From: Pseudacidovorax intermedius
Lineage (GTDB): Bacteria; Pseudomonadota; Gammaproteobacteria; Burkholderiales; Burkholderiaceae_C
Assembly (NCBI RefSeq): GCF_003350475.1
Contig: NZ_QQAV01000007.1
Span: 1 to 64,000 of the forward strand
Length of the DNA stretch: 64,000 nt
Reading direction: 5' to 3'
Shown one piece after another: positions 8,633-20,653 of this stretch (position 1 is its first letter; every line of letters starts with the position of its first letter). Under the pieces are notes generated by a model. It saw only the letters and a list, made by a program, of their open reading frames with translations, was not told where the DNA came from and did no database searches. The position numbers and the translations under genes are program-made.

Positions 8633-9329
8633 CCTGCGCGACCTCGACGCCTTCTATGGCGACAGCCACATCCTCTTCGGCCTGCGGCTGTCGGTGGCGG
8701 CGGGCCAGCGCGTGGCGCTGCTGGGGCGCAACGGCGCCGGCAAGTCGACGCTGCTCAAGAGCATCATGAACGCTGGTCCGCGCGTGCGCGGCACGGTGCG
8801 CTTCGACGGCCAGGACCTGGCCGCGCTGCCCACGCACCGGCGCACCCGCCTGGGCCTGTCGCTGGTGCCCGAGGACCGCCGCATCTTCACCCACCTCACC
8901 GTGGCCGAGAACATCGCCATGGCCCGCTATGGAGCCGGACCGGGCCGCCCTGCGGTGCCCGTGGACGAGATCGTGCAGCGCTTTCCCATGCTGGCCAGCC
9001 TGCTGCAGCGTCATGGCGGCCAGCTCAGCGGCGGGCAGCAGCAGCTGCTGGCGGTGGCCCGGGCCATGGCGGCGCATCCGCGGCTGCTGCTGCTGGACGA
9101 ACCCACCGAGGGCCTGGCGCCCATCATCGTGGAGGAGATGGCCCACGACCTGGTCCGCAGCTGCACCGACAACGGCGTGGCCCTGCTGCTGTGCGAGCAG
9201 AACATCTGGTTCGCCCGCCGCTGCACCGACCACGTCTACGTCATCGACACCGGCCGCCTCGTCTTCGAGGGCGACTGGGCCGCCTTCGACCGCCATCCCG
9301 AGATCCAGCAGCGCTACCTGGCGCTGTGA
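8625..9329 (+). CDS. livF: ABC transporter ATP-binding protein (LivF type)
   Basis: A 234-residue ATPase with Walker A GRNGAGKST (34-42), signature QLSGGQQQLLAVARA and Walker B LLLLDEPTEGLAP, followed by the LivF-typical IIVEEMAHDL. The short length and the VPEDRRIFTHLTVAEN block identify the LivF side of the heterodimer. The ATG at 8625 lies inside the end of livG. The acyl-CoA dehydrogenase gene begins 19 bases after its stop, so transport and catabolism appear to be in one operon. Confidence 0.92.
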   Translation: MLDLRDLDAFYGDSHILFGLRLSVAAGQRVALLGRNGAGKSTLLKSIMNAGPRVRGTVRFDGQDLAALPTHRRTRLGLSLVPEDRRIFTHLTVAENIAMARYGAGPGRPAVPVDEIVQRFPMLASLLQRHGGQLSGGQQQLLAVARAMAAHPRLLLLDEPTEGLAPIIVEEMAHDLVRSCTDNGVALLLCEQNIWFARRCTDHVYVIDTGRLVFEGDWAAFDRHPEIQQRYLAL

Positions 9330-9348
9330 ATGCCAAGCGACACCGACC

Positions 9349-10485
9349 ATGGACCTGCAATACACCCCCGAACAACTCCAGCTGCGCGAAAGCGTGGAGC
9401 GCTTCGTGCGCGAGGCCTACGACTTCAGCCACCGGCGGCGCGTGGCGGCCAGCGACCTCGGCCATGACGCCGCCTGCTGGCGCCGCTATGCCGACTTCGG
9501 CTGGCTGGCGATTCCCTTCTCCGAGGCCGAGGGCGGCATCGGCGGCGATGCGGTGGACACCGGCATCGTCATGGAGGGCGTGGGCCGCGGCCTGCTGCTC
9601 GAGCCCTACCTGGCAAGCGTCGTGCTGGGCGGCGGCCTGCTCAGCCTGATCGGCAGCGAGGCGCAGAAGGCGGAGTGGCTGCAGCCCATGATGGCGGGCG
9701 AGCTGCGCCTGGCCCTGGCCTATGCCGAGCCGGCCTCGCGCTACGACCCCTTCCACATCGCCGCGACGGCACGCCAGGAAGGCGGCGTCTGGCGCCTGGA
9801 TGGCACCAAGACTCTGGTCTACGGCGGCGACTGCGCCGATGCGATCATGGTCGTTGCCCGCAGCGCCGGCGCGCCCGGGGAGCGCGCGGGGCTGCAGGCC
9901 TTCGTGGTCCCTGCGGATGCGCCGGGCCTGTCGCGCACGCCCTATGCCATGCACGACGGCCAGCGCGCGGCCGACCTGCGCCTGGACGGCGTGACGGTGG
10001 ATGCATCGCGCCGGCTGGTGCCGGCCGATGGCACGGAGGTGGGCGATGCGCTGGAGCGGGTGATCGACCATGGCATCGCGGCGCTGGCCGCCGAGGCGGT
10101 CGGCGCGATGGCGGTCCTGGTCGACACGACGCTGGACTACCTCAAGACCCGCCAGCAGTTCGGACGGCCCATCGGCACCAACCAGGCGCTGCAGCACCGC
10201 ATGGTCGACATGACCATCGCGCTGGACGAGGCCCGCTCCATGGCGCTGTATGCCGCGCTGATGCTGCGCGACGCCGACGCCCCGGCCCGCCGCCGCGCGC
10301 TGTCCGCCGCCAAGATGGAGATCGACCGCACGGCCCGGCTGGTCGGCCAGGAGGCGGTGCAGATGCACGGGGCGATGGGCGTGACCGAAGAGCTGGCCGT
10401 GGGGCACTACTTCAAGCGCCTGTCGATGATCCGCCTGGGCTTCGGCGACGCCGACTGGCATGCCGAGCGCTACATGGCGCAGTGA
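9349..10485 (+). CDS. Acyl-CoA dehydrogenase, PimD-like (small) subunit
   Basis: A 378-residue acyl-CoA dehydrogenase family member with the N-terminal helical domain, middle beta domain and C-terminal domain carrying the FAD-binding block RQQFGRPIGTNQALQHRMVDM. It ends with the family phrase QMHGAMGVTEELAVGHYFKRL. It is one of a pair with the next gene, arranged like the small/large pairs of pimeloyl-CoA dehydrogenase (PimD/PimC). Such pairs form heteromers acting on unusual or branched CoA thioesters. ATG at 9349 is the first in-frame start after the livF stop. Substrate is unknown. Confidence 0.88.
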   Translation: MDLQYTPEQLQLRESVERFVREAYDFSHRRRVAASDLGHDAACWRRYADFGWLAIPFSEAEGGIGGDAVDTGIVMEGVGRGLLLEPYLASVVLGGGLLSLIGSEAQKAEWLQPMMAGELRLALAYAEPASRYDPFHIAATARQEGGVWRLDGTKTLVYGGDCADAIMVVARSAGAPGERAGLQAFVVPADAPGLSRTPYAMHDGQRAADLRLDGVTVDASRRLVPADGTEVGDALERVIDHGIAALAAEAVGAMAVLVDTTLDYLKTRQQFGRPIGTNQALQHRMVDMTIALDEARSMALYAALMLRDADAPARRRALSAAKMEIDRTARLVGQEAVQMHGAMGVTEELAVGHYFKRLSMIRLGFGDADWHAERYMAQ

Positions 10486-10495
10486 GGCCCGCACG

Positions 10496-11695
10496 ATGGA
10501 CCTCCGCCTGAGCGACCAGGACCGTGCCTTCGAAGCCGAGGTGCGGGCCTTCATTGCCGCCGAACTGCCGGTGGACATCCGCGAGAAAGTGCGGCTGGAC
10601 CGCACCCTGGCGCGCGACGACTTCATGCGCTGGCAGCAGATCCTCGCCCGGCGCGGCTGGTTCACCGGCGCGTGGCCGCGGGCCCAGGGCGGCCTGGACT
10701 GGAGCGCCCTGCACACGTTGATCTTCAACCGCGTGGCCGGCGAGATGCACTGCCCCGAGCTGCAGGTCTTCGGCCCCGCGATGGTCGGGCCGGTGATCTA
10801 CACCTTCGGCACCGAGGCGCAGAAGGCGAAGCACCTGCCCGCCATCCGCGACTCCTCCGTGTGGTGGTGCCAGGGCTATTCGGAGCCGGGTGCCGGTTCG
10901 GACCTGGCCGCGCTCAAGACGCAGGCGCTGGATCGGGGCGATCACTTCCTCGTCAACGGCCAGAAGATCTGGACCTCGTACGCGCACTTCGCCGACTGGA
11001 TGTTCTGCCTGGTGCGCACCAGCACCGAAGGGCCGAAGCAGGCCGGCATCTCCTTCCTGCTGATCGACATGAAGACACCGGGCGTGCAGGTGCAGCCGAT
11101 CCGCATGATGGATGGCCGGCACTACCTCAACGCGGTCTTCTTCGACGACGTGCGCGTGCCGCGCGAGAACCTCATCGGCGAGGTCGACCGCGGCTGGACC
11201 TACGCCAAGTTCCTGCTCGCCCATGAGCGGGTGGAAAACGCGAACCTGCGCTTCATCACCCAGGAGCTCGCGCGCCTGCGCGAAGTGGCGGCCGAGGTGG
11301 GCAGCGGCGGCCGGCGACTGATCGACGAGCCCGCCTTCGCGCGCGAACTGGCGCAGGTGGAGGCGCAGTTCAAGGCGCTGGAGATCGGGCTGCTGCGCCT
11401 GCTCTCCGACGCGCAGGCGGGCCAGGCGGCGGCGCCGGGCACCTCGTCCTTCATCAAGATCCGCGGCACCGAGATCGCCCAGCGCATCACCGAGCTGAGG
11501 GTCATGGCCAGCGGACCCGATGCGCAGCGCTTCCAGCCCGACTGGCTGTTCGGCGATGGCGAGACGCCGCTGCTGGGGCCCGAGCATGCGCTGGGGCCGG
11601 TCGCGAGCTACCAGTTCTGCCGGGCCATGACCATCTACGGCGGCAGCACCGAAGTGCAGAAGAACATCATGGCCAAGCATGTGCTGGGCCTTTGA
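10496..11695 (+). CDS. Acyl-CoA dehydrogenase, PimC-like (large) subunit
   Basis: A 399-residue acyl-CoA dehydrogenase. Visible family motifs are CQGYSEPGAGSDLAALKTQA (substrate/FAD loop), NGQKIWTSYAH and a terminal YGGSTEVQKNIMAKHVLGL. The long middle region and the WFTGAWPRAQGG opening resemble the PimC-type large subunit. It starts 10 bases after its partner at 10496; the 12-residue longer frame has no support. Together they probably introduce the 2,3-double bond into the CoA ester made by the ligase at 11893. Confidence 0.88.
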   Translation: MDLRLSDQDRAFEAEVRAFIAAELPVDIREKVRLDRTLARDDFMRWQQILARRGWFTGAWPRAQGGLDWSALHTLIFNRVAGEMHCPELQVFGPAMVGPVIYTFGTEAQKAKHLPAIRDSSVWWCQGYSEPGAGSDLAALKTQALDRGDHFLVNGQKIWTSYAHFADWMFCLVRTSTEGPKQAGISFLLIDMKTPGVQVQPIRMMDGRHYLNAVFFDDVRVPRENLIGEVDRGWTYAKFLLAHERVENANLRFITQELARLREVAAEVGSGGRRLIDEPAFARELAQVEAQFKALEIGLLRLLSDAQAGQAAAPGTSSFIKIRGTEIAQRITELRVMASGPDAQRFQPDWLFGDGETPLLGPEHALGPVASYQFCRAMTIYGGSTEVQKNIMAKHVLGL

Positions 11696-11711
11696 AATGA
11701 AACCACCCCGT

Positions 11712-11794
11712 TTGGACTTCCTCACTGCGTGTGGAAGTCCAATCTCCCTCAAGGGGCGCACCCGGCGGCCGGGCCAAGCCCGTTCCGCGGGTGC
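11712..11794 (+). repeat. Structured intergenic element with two inverted repeats
   Basis: Within the 197-base gap 11696-11892 there are two perfect inverted repeats. TTGGACTTCC (11712-11721) pairs with GGAAGTCCAA (11733-11742). GCACCCG (11758-11764) pairs with CGGGTGC (11788-11794). The first starts 16 bases after the dehydrogenase stop and could terminate or attenuate, but no T-run follows. The element looks like the dispersed intergenic hairpins of Burkholderiales genomes, which is memory-based inference. The rest of the gap shows nothing recognisable. Confidence 0.45.
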
Positions 11795-11892
11795 ACTGGC
11801 ATGGCCTGCTCCGCGGCCCTTCGATCAGAAAAGCGGCGCCGGTTTCATGCCTCGCGTGTGGCGCGACAGCGCTATGGAAAGCTGACATCCTC

Positions 11893-13503
<1,611 letters not shown>

Positions 13504-13620
13504 GGCTGCCGGCAGAAGGTGCGCTGGTCAGCGCCCCCAAGCGAAGCACCAGCGGATGCCTGTCGCTACGCCGGTCTGCCGAAGTCTGCTGCCATCGAAT
13601 GGGCCGCGCGCACTTGCCGT

Positions 13621-13635
13621 TGCAACGCATTTGCA
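13621..13635 (+). promoter_or_regulatory. Inverted repeat before the toxin-antitoxin pair
   Basis: TGCAA (13621-13625) and TTGCA (13631-13635) form a 5-bp inverted repeat 13 bases before the antitoxin ATG, followed by CACAAT as a possible -10. Such a site would suit autoregulation by a ribbon-helix-helix antitoxin. Confidence 0.3.
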
Positions 13636-13648
13636 GCACAATTTTCGG

Positions 13649-13939
13649 ATGAAGTCAGCCATCCTTCCGCAGGTGCGCGTCGATCCCGAACTTCGCGCCG
13701 ACCTGGAATCCATGCTTCGCGAGGGCGAGTCCCTGTCCGGCTTCATCGAAGACAGCGTCCGCAGTGCCGTGGCATACCGGCGCGCCCAGGCGGAGTTCTA
13801 CGCGCGGGGGGAGGCGGCCTGGCAGGCGTATTCGCGCACGGGTGTGGCGCATCCTGCCGATGAGGTGATCGGCGAGATGCGTCAGCGTCTAGAAAGCAAG
13901 CGCAAGGAGTTGGGGGCTGGCCGAGCCAAAGCGCGATGA
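13649..13939 (+). CDS. Antitoxin-like protein (YlcI/YnfO, CopG-related)
   Basis: A 96-residue protein whose N-terminus (QVRVDPELRADLESMLREGESLSGFIEDSVR) has the strand-helix-helix pattern of ribbon-helix-helix DNA-binding proteins of the YlcI/YnfO group. The C-terminal part is a charged helix that would wrap the toxin. The ATG at 13649 is the natural start; the longer upstream frame is noise. It overlaps the toxin gene by 4 bases (ATGA), the standard arrangement for this module type, and presumably represses its own promoter through the repeat at 13621-13635. Confidence 0.75.
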   Translation: MKSAILPQVRVDPELRADLESMLREGESLSGFIEDSVRSAVAYRRAQAEFYARGEAAWQAYSRTGVAHPADEVIGEMRQRLESKRKELGAGRAKAR

Positions 13940-14253
13940 CCTTTGCCGTGGTGTTTGCGCCGCAGGCCCGCGCGGACTTGCTGAGACTCTTCGGATACCT
14001 GATCGATCAGGCTGAGACGGCGGCGGACCTCGATCTGGCAGAGCGCGCCATCGCGGCGGTCGAATCGGCTGCGCAACTGCACCTGTCCCGGACGCCCTTC
14101 ATCTACCGCAAGGCGGCCCAAGGCGGGGGGCTGCGTCGCGAGCTGATCGTTCCCTTTGGGGCCAGTGGCTATGTGCTTCTCTACGAAATCGCTGATGCCA
14201 CCACGGTCGTGATCCTGGCCGTGCGGCATCAGTTGGAGCAGGACTACCACTAG
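13936..14253 (+). CDS. ParE/RelE-family toxin
   Basis: A 105-residue protein with the ParE/RelE fold pattern: FAPQARADLLRLFGYLIDQ at the start, a mid-protein RTPFIYRKA segment, then RRELIVPFGASGYVLLYEI and VVILAVRHQLEQDY at the end. ParE toxins inhibit DNA gyrase and RelE toxins cleave mRNA on the ribosome; the sequence alone does not decide which applies. Translational coupling to the antitoxin is shown by the ATGA overlap at 13936-13939. The gene is convergent with the sugar-catabolism operon that follows. Confidence 0.8.
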   Translation: MTFAVVFAPQARADLLRLFGYLIDQAETAADLDLAERAIAAVESAAQLHLSRTPFIYRKAAQGGGLRRELIVPFGASGYVLLYEIADATTVVILAVRHQLEQDYH

Positions 14254-14287
14254 CCTCGGTGGTCCGGCGCCTTTCACGCCCGAACCT

Positions 14288-15214
14288 TCACCGCCCCCAG
14301 CGCAGCACCAGCGGATCCAGCCGCCGCGCGATGTCGATCAGCTCGCGGCGCGTGGCCGGGTGCATGGGCGGCAGCGGGTGTCGCGGCGCCTCGCAGGCGA
14401 TCACGCCGCCTTCCTTCATCAGTGCCTTGGCGGCCAGCATGCCGGCCTGGCGGTTCTCGTGGTTGATCAGGGGCAGCCAGCGCTGATAGAGCGCGAAGGC
14501 GCCGTCCATGTCCCCGCGGCGATGCGCCTCCAGGATGGGGCGGATGCCGTCCGGAAAGCCGCCACCCGTCATCGCGCCCGTGGCGCCGGCATGCAGGTCG
14601 GCCAGCAGGGTGATGGCCTCCTCGCCGTCCCACGGGCCTTCGATGGCATCGCCGCCCAGCTGGATCAGCTCGCGCAGCTTGTTGGCGGCGCCGGCGGTCT
14701 CCATCTTGAAGTACGACACATGGTCGATCTCGCGCGCCATGCGGGCCAGGAAGCTTGGGCTCAGCACCGTGCCGCTGGCCGGCGCGTCCTGGACCATGAT
14801 GGGGATGTCGATGGCGTCGGACACCTGCTGGTAGAAAGCCTGGATCTGCGCCTCGGGCACGCGGAAGGTGGCGCCATGGTAGGGCGGCATCACCATCACC
14901 ATGGCGGCGCCCATGTCCTGCGCGCGGCGGCTGCGCTCGGCGCAGATGCGCGTGGCGTAGTGCGAGGTGGTGACGATCACCGGCACGCGGCCGGCCACAT
15001 GCTCCAGCGCCGTGCGGGTGAGCACCTCGCGCTCCTGGTCCGACAGCGAGAACTGCTCCGAGAAGTTGGCCAGGATGGCCAGACCATCCACGCCGGCGTC
15101 GATCATGAAGTCGAGCGCGCGCTTCTGGCTGGGCAGGTCCAGCTCGCCGCTCTCGGTGAAGGTGGTGGGCACCACCGGGAAGATGCCGCGGTACGGGGTG
15201 GCGGGATGGGCCAT
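14288..15214 (-). CDS. DapA-superfamily 2-keto-3-deoxy sugar acid dehydratase/aldolase
   Basis: A 308-residue TIM-barrel protein of the dihydrodipicolinate synthase superfamily. The Schiff-base lysine is K170 (in SYFKMETAG) and the partner tyrosine Y112 (in MPPYHGATF). The N-terminal GIFPVVPTTFTESGELD is typical. It lies 38 bases downstream of the arabinonate-dehydratase-like gene in the same direction. It probably acts on 2-keto-3-deoxy-L-arabinonate, either dehydrating it to 2-oxoglutarate semialdehyde (AraD type) or cleaving it to pyruvate and glycolaldehyde. The dehydratase role is the better guess, but sequence alone does not separate the two. Confidence 0.85.
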   Translation of the reverse strand: MAHPATPYRGIFPVVPTTFTESGELDLPSQKRALDFMIDAGVDGLAILANFSEQFSLSDQEREVLTRTALEHVAGRVPVIVTTSHYATRICAERSRRAQDMGAAMVMVMPPYHGATFRVPEAQIQAFYQQVSDAIDIPIMVQDAPASGTVLSPSFLARMAREIDHVSYFKMETAGAANKLRELIQLGGDAIEGPWDGEEAITLLADLHAGATGAMTGGGFPDGIRPILEAHRRGDMDGAFALYQRWLPLINHENRQAGMLAAKALMKEGGVIACEAPRHPLPPMHPATRRELIDIARRLDPLVLRWGR

Positions 15215-15252
15215 GGGCGGGTCGCGTGTGGGCTGGTTTGAAGGGGGAAGAC

Positions 15253-16992
15253 TCAGTGCGAATGGCGCGGCACCGCGGCGCCGCGGCAGCCCACCAGGAA
15301 GTCCAGGTCGCAGCCCTCGTCCGCCTGCAGCACATGCTCCACGTACAGCTTGCGGTAGCCGCCGCCGGGGGGGGGCAGGCTCTTCTGCACGTCAGCCATG
15401 CGGCTCGCGTATTCCTCGTCGGAGATGTCCAGGTGCAGCCGGCCGGCGTCGCTGTCCAGCTCGATCCAGTCGCCATCGCGCACCATGGCCAGGGGCCCCC
15501 CGGCCGCGGCCTCCGGGGCCACGTGCAGCACCACGGTGCCGTAGGCGGTGCCGCTCATGCGGGCATCCGAGATGCGCACCATGTCCTTGATGCCCTGGCG
15601 CAGGAGCTTGGGCGGAAGGCCCATGTTGCCCACCTCGGCCATGCCGGGGTAGCCGCGCGGGCCGCAGTTCTTGAGCACCAGCACCGAGTCGGCGTCGACG
15701 TCCAGGTCTTCGTCGACGATGCGCTCCTTGTAGTGCTCCAGGTTCTCGAACACCACGGCGCGGCCGCGGTGCTTGAGCAGGGTGGGCGTGGCGGCCGAGG
15801 GCTTGAGCACGGCGCCGCGCGGCGACAGGTTGCCGCGCAGCACGCGGATGCTGCCGTCGGCGATGAGGGGCTTGTCCAGCGGGCGGATGACCTCGGGGTC
15901 GTGGATGGGCGCCTCCCGCACGTTGTCCCACAGGCTGTGGCCGTTCACCGTCAGGGCCTCGGGATGCGGCAGCAGCCCGGCCTCGCCCATGCGGCGCAGC
16001 ACGCCGGGCAGGCCGCCCGCGTAATAGAACTCCTCCATCAGGAAGCGGCCCGAAGGCATCAGGTCCACCAGTGTGGGCATGCCCTGGCCGACCCGCGTCC
16101 AGTCCTCCAGTTCCAGGTCCACGCCGATGCGTCCGGCGATGGCCTTGAGGTGGATCACTGCGTTGGTCGAGCCGCCGATGGCCGCGTTGGTGCGGATGGC
16201 GTTCTCGAAGGCCTGGCGGGTGAGGATCTTCGACAACGTGAGGTCGTCCTTGGCCATCTGCACGATGCGCTGGCCGGACAGGTGCGCCAGCACGTAGCGC
16301 CGCGCGTCCACGGCCGGAATGGCGGCGTTGTGCGGCAGCGTGACGCCCAGCGACTCGGCCATGCAGGCCATGGTCGAGGCCGTGCCCATGGTGTTGCAGG
16401 TGCCGGCCGAGCGCGACATGCCGGCTTCGGCCGAGAGGAACTTGTGCAGGTCGATCTCGCCCGCCTTGAGCGACTCGTGCAGCTGCCACACCGAGGTGCC
16501 CGAGCCGATGTTCTTGCCGTCGAGCTTGCCATTGAGCATGGGCCCGCCCGACACGACGATGGCCGGCACGTCGCAGCTGGCCGCGCCCATCAGCAGCGCG
16601 GGCGTGGTCTTGTCGCAGCCGGCCAGCAGCACCACCGCGTCGATGGGGTTGCCGCGGATGGCCTCTTCCACATCCATGGCCGCGAGGTTGCGGGTGAGCA
16701 TGGCGGTGGGCCGCAGGTTGGACTCGCCGTTGGAGAACACCGGGAACTCCACCGGAAAGCCGCCTGCCTCGTACACGCCGCGCCGCACATGCTCGGCGAT
16801 CTTGCGGAAGTGCGCATTGCAGGGCGTCAGCTCCGACCAGGTGTTGCAGATGCCGATCACCGGCCGGCCGTCGAACTCATGGTCGGGGAAGCCCTGGTTC
16901 TTCATCCAGCTGCGGTACATGAAGCCGTTCTTGTCGTTGTGGCCGAACCACTCGGTGGAGCGCAGCTTTTTCTTGGGGGTTGTGTCGGACAT
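15253..16992 (-). CDS. L-arabinonate dehydratase-like IlvD/Edd family protein
   Basis: A 579-residue IlvD/Edd dehydratase. The three cluster-binding cysteines of pentonate dehydratases are present at C58 (in SELTPCNAH), C126 (in AGCDKTT) and C199 (in AGTCNTMGT), the spacing I recall for the Rhizobium L-arabinonate dehydratase with its [2Fe-2S] cluster. It converts a sugar acid to the 2-keto-3-deoxy acid. Its position between the transporter genes and the DapA-like gene fits the non-phosphorylative pentose route. Near the C-terminus it contains a run of nine C on the coding strand (complement of 15367-15375) encoding PPP. Confidence 0.9.
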   Translation of the reverse strand: MSDTTPKKKLRSTEWFGHNDKNGFMYRSWMKNQGFPDHEFDGRPVIGICNTWSELTPCNAHFRKIAEHVRRGVYEAGGFPVEFPVFSNGESNLRPTAMLTRNLAAMDVEEAIRGNPIDAVVLLAGCDKTTPALLMGAASCDVPAIVVSGGPMLNGKLDGKNIGSGTSVWQLHESLKAGEIDLHKFLSAEAGMSRSAGTCNTMGTASTMACMAESLGVTLPHNAAIPAVDARRYVLAHLSGQRIVQMAKDDLTLSKILTRQAFENAIRTNAAIGGSTNAVIHLKAIAGRIGVDLELEDWTRVGQGMPTLVDLMPSGRFLMEEFYYAGGLPGVLRRMGEAGLLPHPEALTVNGHSLWDNVREAPIHDPEVIRPLDKPLIADGSIRVLRGNLSPRGAVLKPSAATPTLLKHRGRAVVFENLEHYKERIVDEDLDVDADSVLVLKNCGPRGYPGMAEVGNMGLPPKLLRQGIKDMVRISDARMSGTAYGTVVLHVAPEAAAGGPLAMVRDGDWIELDSDAGRLHLDISDEEYASRMADVQKSLPPPGGGYRKLYVEHVLQADEGCDLDFLVGCRGAAVPRHSH

Positions 16993-17037
16993 GGTGGCTT
17001 TCAGGAGGACGGAGGCGACGGTCGGAAAGGAATGGGT

Positions 17038-18069
17038 TCAACGGCGGCCGGCACGCAGCGACACCACGCGCTGCAGCAGGCAGAAGGCGAAGAGCAGCAG
17101 GCCGACGACGATGCGCGTCCACCACGAGCTCAGGGTGCCGTCGAAGGCGATGAGGGTCTGGATCACGCCCAGCATCAGCACGCCGAACAGCGTGCCGGCC
17201 ACATAGCCGACGCCGCCGCTCAGCAGCGTGCCGCCGATCACCACCGCGGCGATGGCGTCCAGCTCCAGCCCCACGGCATGAAGGCCGTAGCCGGAGAGCA
17301 TGTAGAAGGTGAACAGCACACCGGCCAGCGCCGAGCACAGGCCCGACAGCGCATAGACGCCGACGAGGGTGCGGCGCACCGGCAGTCCCATGAGGTGGGC
17401 CGAATGCTCGTTGCCGCCGATGGCGTACACCGTGCGGCCGAAGGGCGTGCAGTGGGCCACGTACATCGCCACCAGCAGCACCGCCACGCCGATCACGGCG
17501 CCGAGCGACAGCGACGTCTCCGCGAAGAAGGGCACACGCAGCTGGGCCAGCTCGGTGTAGGCCTCGCTGGTGATGCTGATCGAATCGATGCTGATCAGGT
17601 AGCACAGCCCGCGCGCCAGGAACATGCCGGCCAGCGTGACGATGAAGGGCTGAAGCCGGAAGCGCTCGATCAGGAGGCCCATGAAAGCACCGAAGGCCGT
17701 GCCCATCACCAGCACCACGGCGATGGCGGGTGCGGGGCTCCAGCCGTGTTGCTCCACCAGCGTGGCTAGCACCATGGTCGAGAAGGCAATCACCGAGCCC
17801 ACCGACAGGTCGATGCCGCCGGTGAGGATGACGAAGGTCATGCCCACCGCCACCACCAGCAGGAAGCTGTTGTCGATCAGCAGGTTCAAGAAGACCTGCA
17901 GCGAGAAGAAGCCGTCGTAGCGCAACGAGCCGGCCAGCACCACCGCCGCGAAGAGCGAGATGGTGGCGGCCAGGGGCAGGTACTTGGGGTCGAGCCGGCG
18001 GCGTGGTCGTGCCGGCGTCATGGACCTTGCCTTGTCGGCGGCGCGGGCGGTGGGCAACACGGCGCTCAT
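17038..18069 (-). CDS. yjfF: Sugar ABC transporter permease, YjfF-like
   Basis: A 343-residue permease of the ribose/galactofuranose class with about eight to ten hydrophobic segments. It resembles E. coli YjfF, notably [35 protein letters not shown], and VVIGGTLLSGGVGYVAGTLFGV with FDGTLSSWWT near the end. ATG at 18069 overlaps the YtfT-like gene stop by 4 bases; M17 is an alternative start. It is the last transporter gene before the dehydratase, in the E. coli order ytfR-ytfT-yjfF. Confidence 0.88.
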   Translation of the reverse strand: MSAVLPTARAADKARSMTPARPRRRLDPKYLPLAATISLFAAVVLAGSLRYDGFFSLQVFLNLLIDNSFLLVVAVGMTFVILTGGIDLSVGSVIAFSTMVLATLVEQHGWSPAPAIAVVLVMGTAFGAFMGLLIERFRLQPFIVTLAGMFLARGLCYLISIDSISITSEAYTELAQLRVPFFAETSLSLGAVIGVAVLLVAMYVAHCTPFGRTVYAIGGNEHSAHLMGLPVRRTLVGVYALSGLCSALAGVLFTFYMLSGYGLHAVGLELDAIAAVVIGGTLLSGGVGYVAGTLFGVLMLGVIQTLIAFDGTLSSWWTRIVVGLLLFAFCLLQRVVSLRAGRR

Positions 18070-19106
18070 CGCAGCTGCTCCCGCGGCGCCGGCCGCACCG
18101 CCAGGGTGCGCAACATGGCGCGGAATTCGGCGGACTGCAGCAGCATCACGACGAATACCACCGCCGCCTTGACCACCAGGTTGATCTCGGGCGGCACGCC
18201 CAGCGAGTAGATGGCATAGGTCAGCGTCTGGATGATCAGCGCACCGATGGCGCTGCCCACCAGGCTGAAGCGCCCGCCGGTGAGCAGCGTGCCGCCCAGC
18301 GTCACGGCCAGGATGGCGTCCAGCTCCATCAGCTGGCCGGCGTTGTTGCCGTCCGCGCTCTTGACGTTGGAGCTGATCAGCAGCCCCGCGATGCCGGCGC
18401 ACACCCCGCACACCGCATAGCAGCCGACGATCAGCCGCCGCGCCTTCACGCCCGCCACCCGCGCCGCCGTCGGGTTGATGCCCACGGCCTGGATGAACAG
18501 GCCCAGCGCCGTGCGGGTGCAGGCCAGGCCCAGCAGCGCGAGCACGGCCGCCGCCACGTACACCGAGAAAGGCAGGCCGAGCAGGTAGCCGCCGCCGATG
18601 AAGAAGAAGGGCTTGTAGTAGATGGTCAGGATCTGCCCGTCGGTGATCAGCTGCGCCAGGCCGCGGCCGGCCACCATCAGGATCAGCGTCGCAATGATGG
18701 GCTGCATGCCGATGGCGCCCACCAGCAGGCCGTTCCACAGCCCGCACAGCAGGGCCACGCCCAGGGCGCCGGCCACCGCCAGCGGCAGGCCGAAGCGGGC
18801 GTTCTGGCCATCGACCGCGCCGCCGATCAGCCAGGCAGCCACGGCCGCGCAGATGGCGACCACCGCGCCCACCGAGATGTCGATGCCCCGCGTGGCGATC
18901 ACCAGCGTCATGCCCAGCGACACCACCACCAGCGGCGCCGCGCGGTTGAGGATGTCGACCAGGCTGCCGTAGAGGTGGCCGTCGCGCCACTCCAGGTGCA
19001 GGAAGCCCGGGTTGAAGCCGGCGTTGACGGCCAGCAGCAGCGCCAGCGTGAGCAGCGGCCAGGCCAGGCGGTGCTGCATCAGTCGTGAGAGGAGGGAAGG
19101 AGGCAT
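18066..19106 (-). CDS. ytfT: Sugar ABC transporter permease, YtfT-like
   Basis: A 346-residue permease. The blocks LYGSLVDILNRAAPLVVVSL, GMTLVIATRGIDISVGAV, MQPIIATLILMVAGRGLAQL and ADGNNAGQLMELDAILAV match the YtfT galactofuranose permease. The start at 19106 lies 1 base after the stop of the ATPase gene; the longer frame upstream is out-of-frame ATPase sequence. It should form the membrane channel with the YjfF-like protein encoded next. Confidence 0.88.
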   Translation of the reverse strand: MPPSLLSRLMQHRLAWPLLTLALLLAVNAGFNPGFLHLEWRDGHLYGSLVDILNRAAPLVVVSLGMTLVIATRGIDISVGAVVAICAAVAAWLIGGAVDGQNARFGLPLAVAGALGVALLCGLWNGLLVGAIGMQPIIATLILMVAGRGLAQLITDGQILTIYYKPFFFIGGGYLLGLPFSVYVAAAVLALLGLACTRTALGLFIQAVGINPTAARVAGVKARRLIVGCYAVCGVCAGIAGLLISSNVKSADGNNAGQLMELDAILAVTLGGTLLTGGRFSLVGSAIGALIIQTLTYAIYSLGVPPEINLVVKAAVVFVVMLLQSAEFRAMLRTLAVRPAPREQLR

Positions 19107-19107
19107 G

Positions 19108-20649
<1,542 letters not shown>

Positions 20650-20653
20650 GGCT

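Noticed and set aside
15226-17769. 847-codon open frame on the plus strand
   Set aside because: Antisense to the dehydratase and YjfF-like genes, whose own frames show cysteine and permease motifs; histidine/glutamine-rich translation is typical of a shadow.
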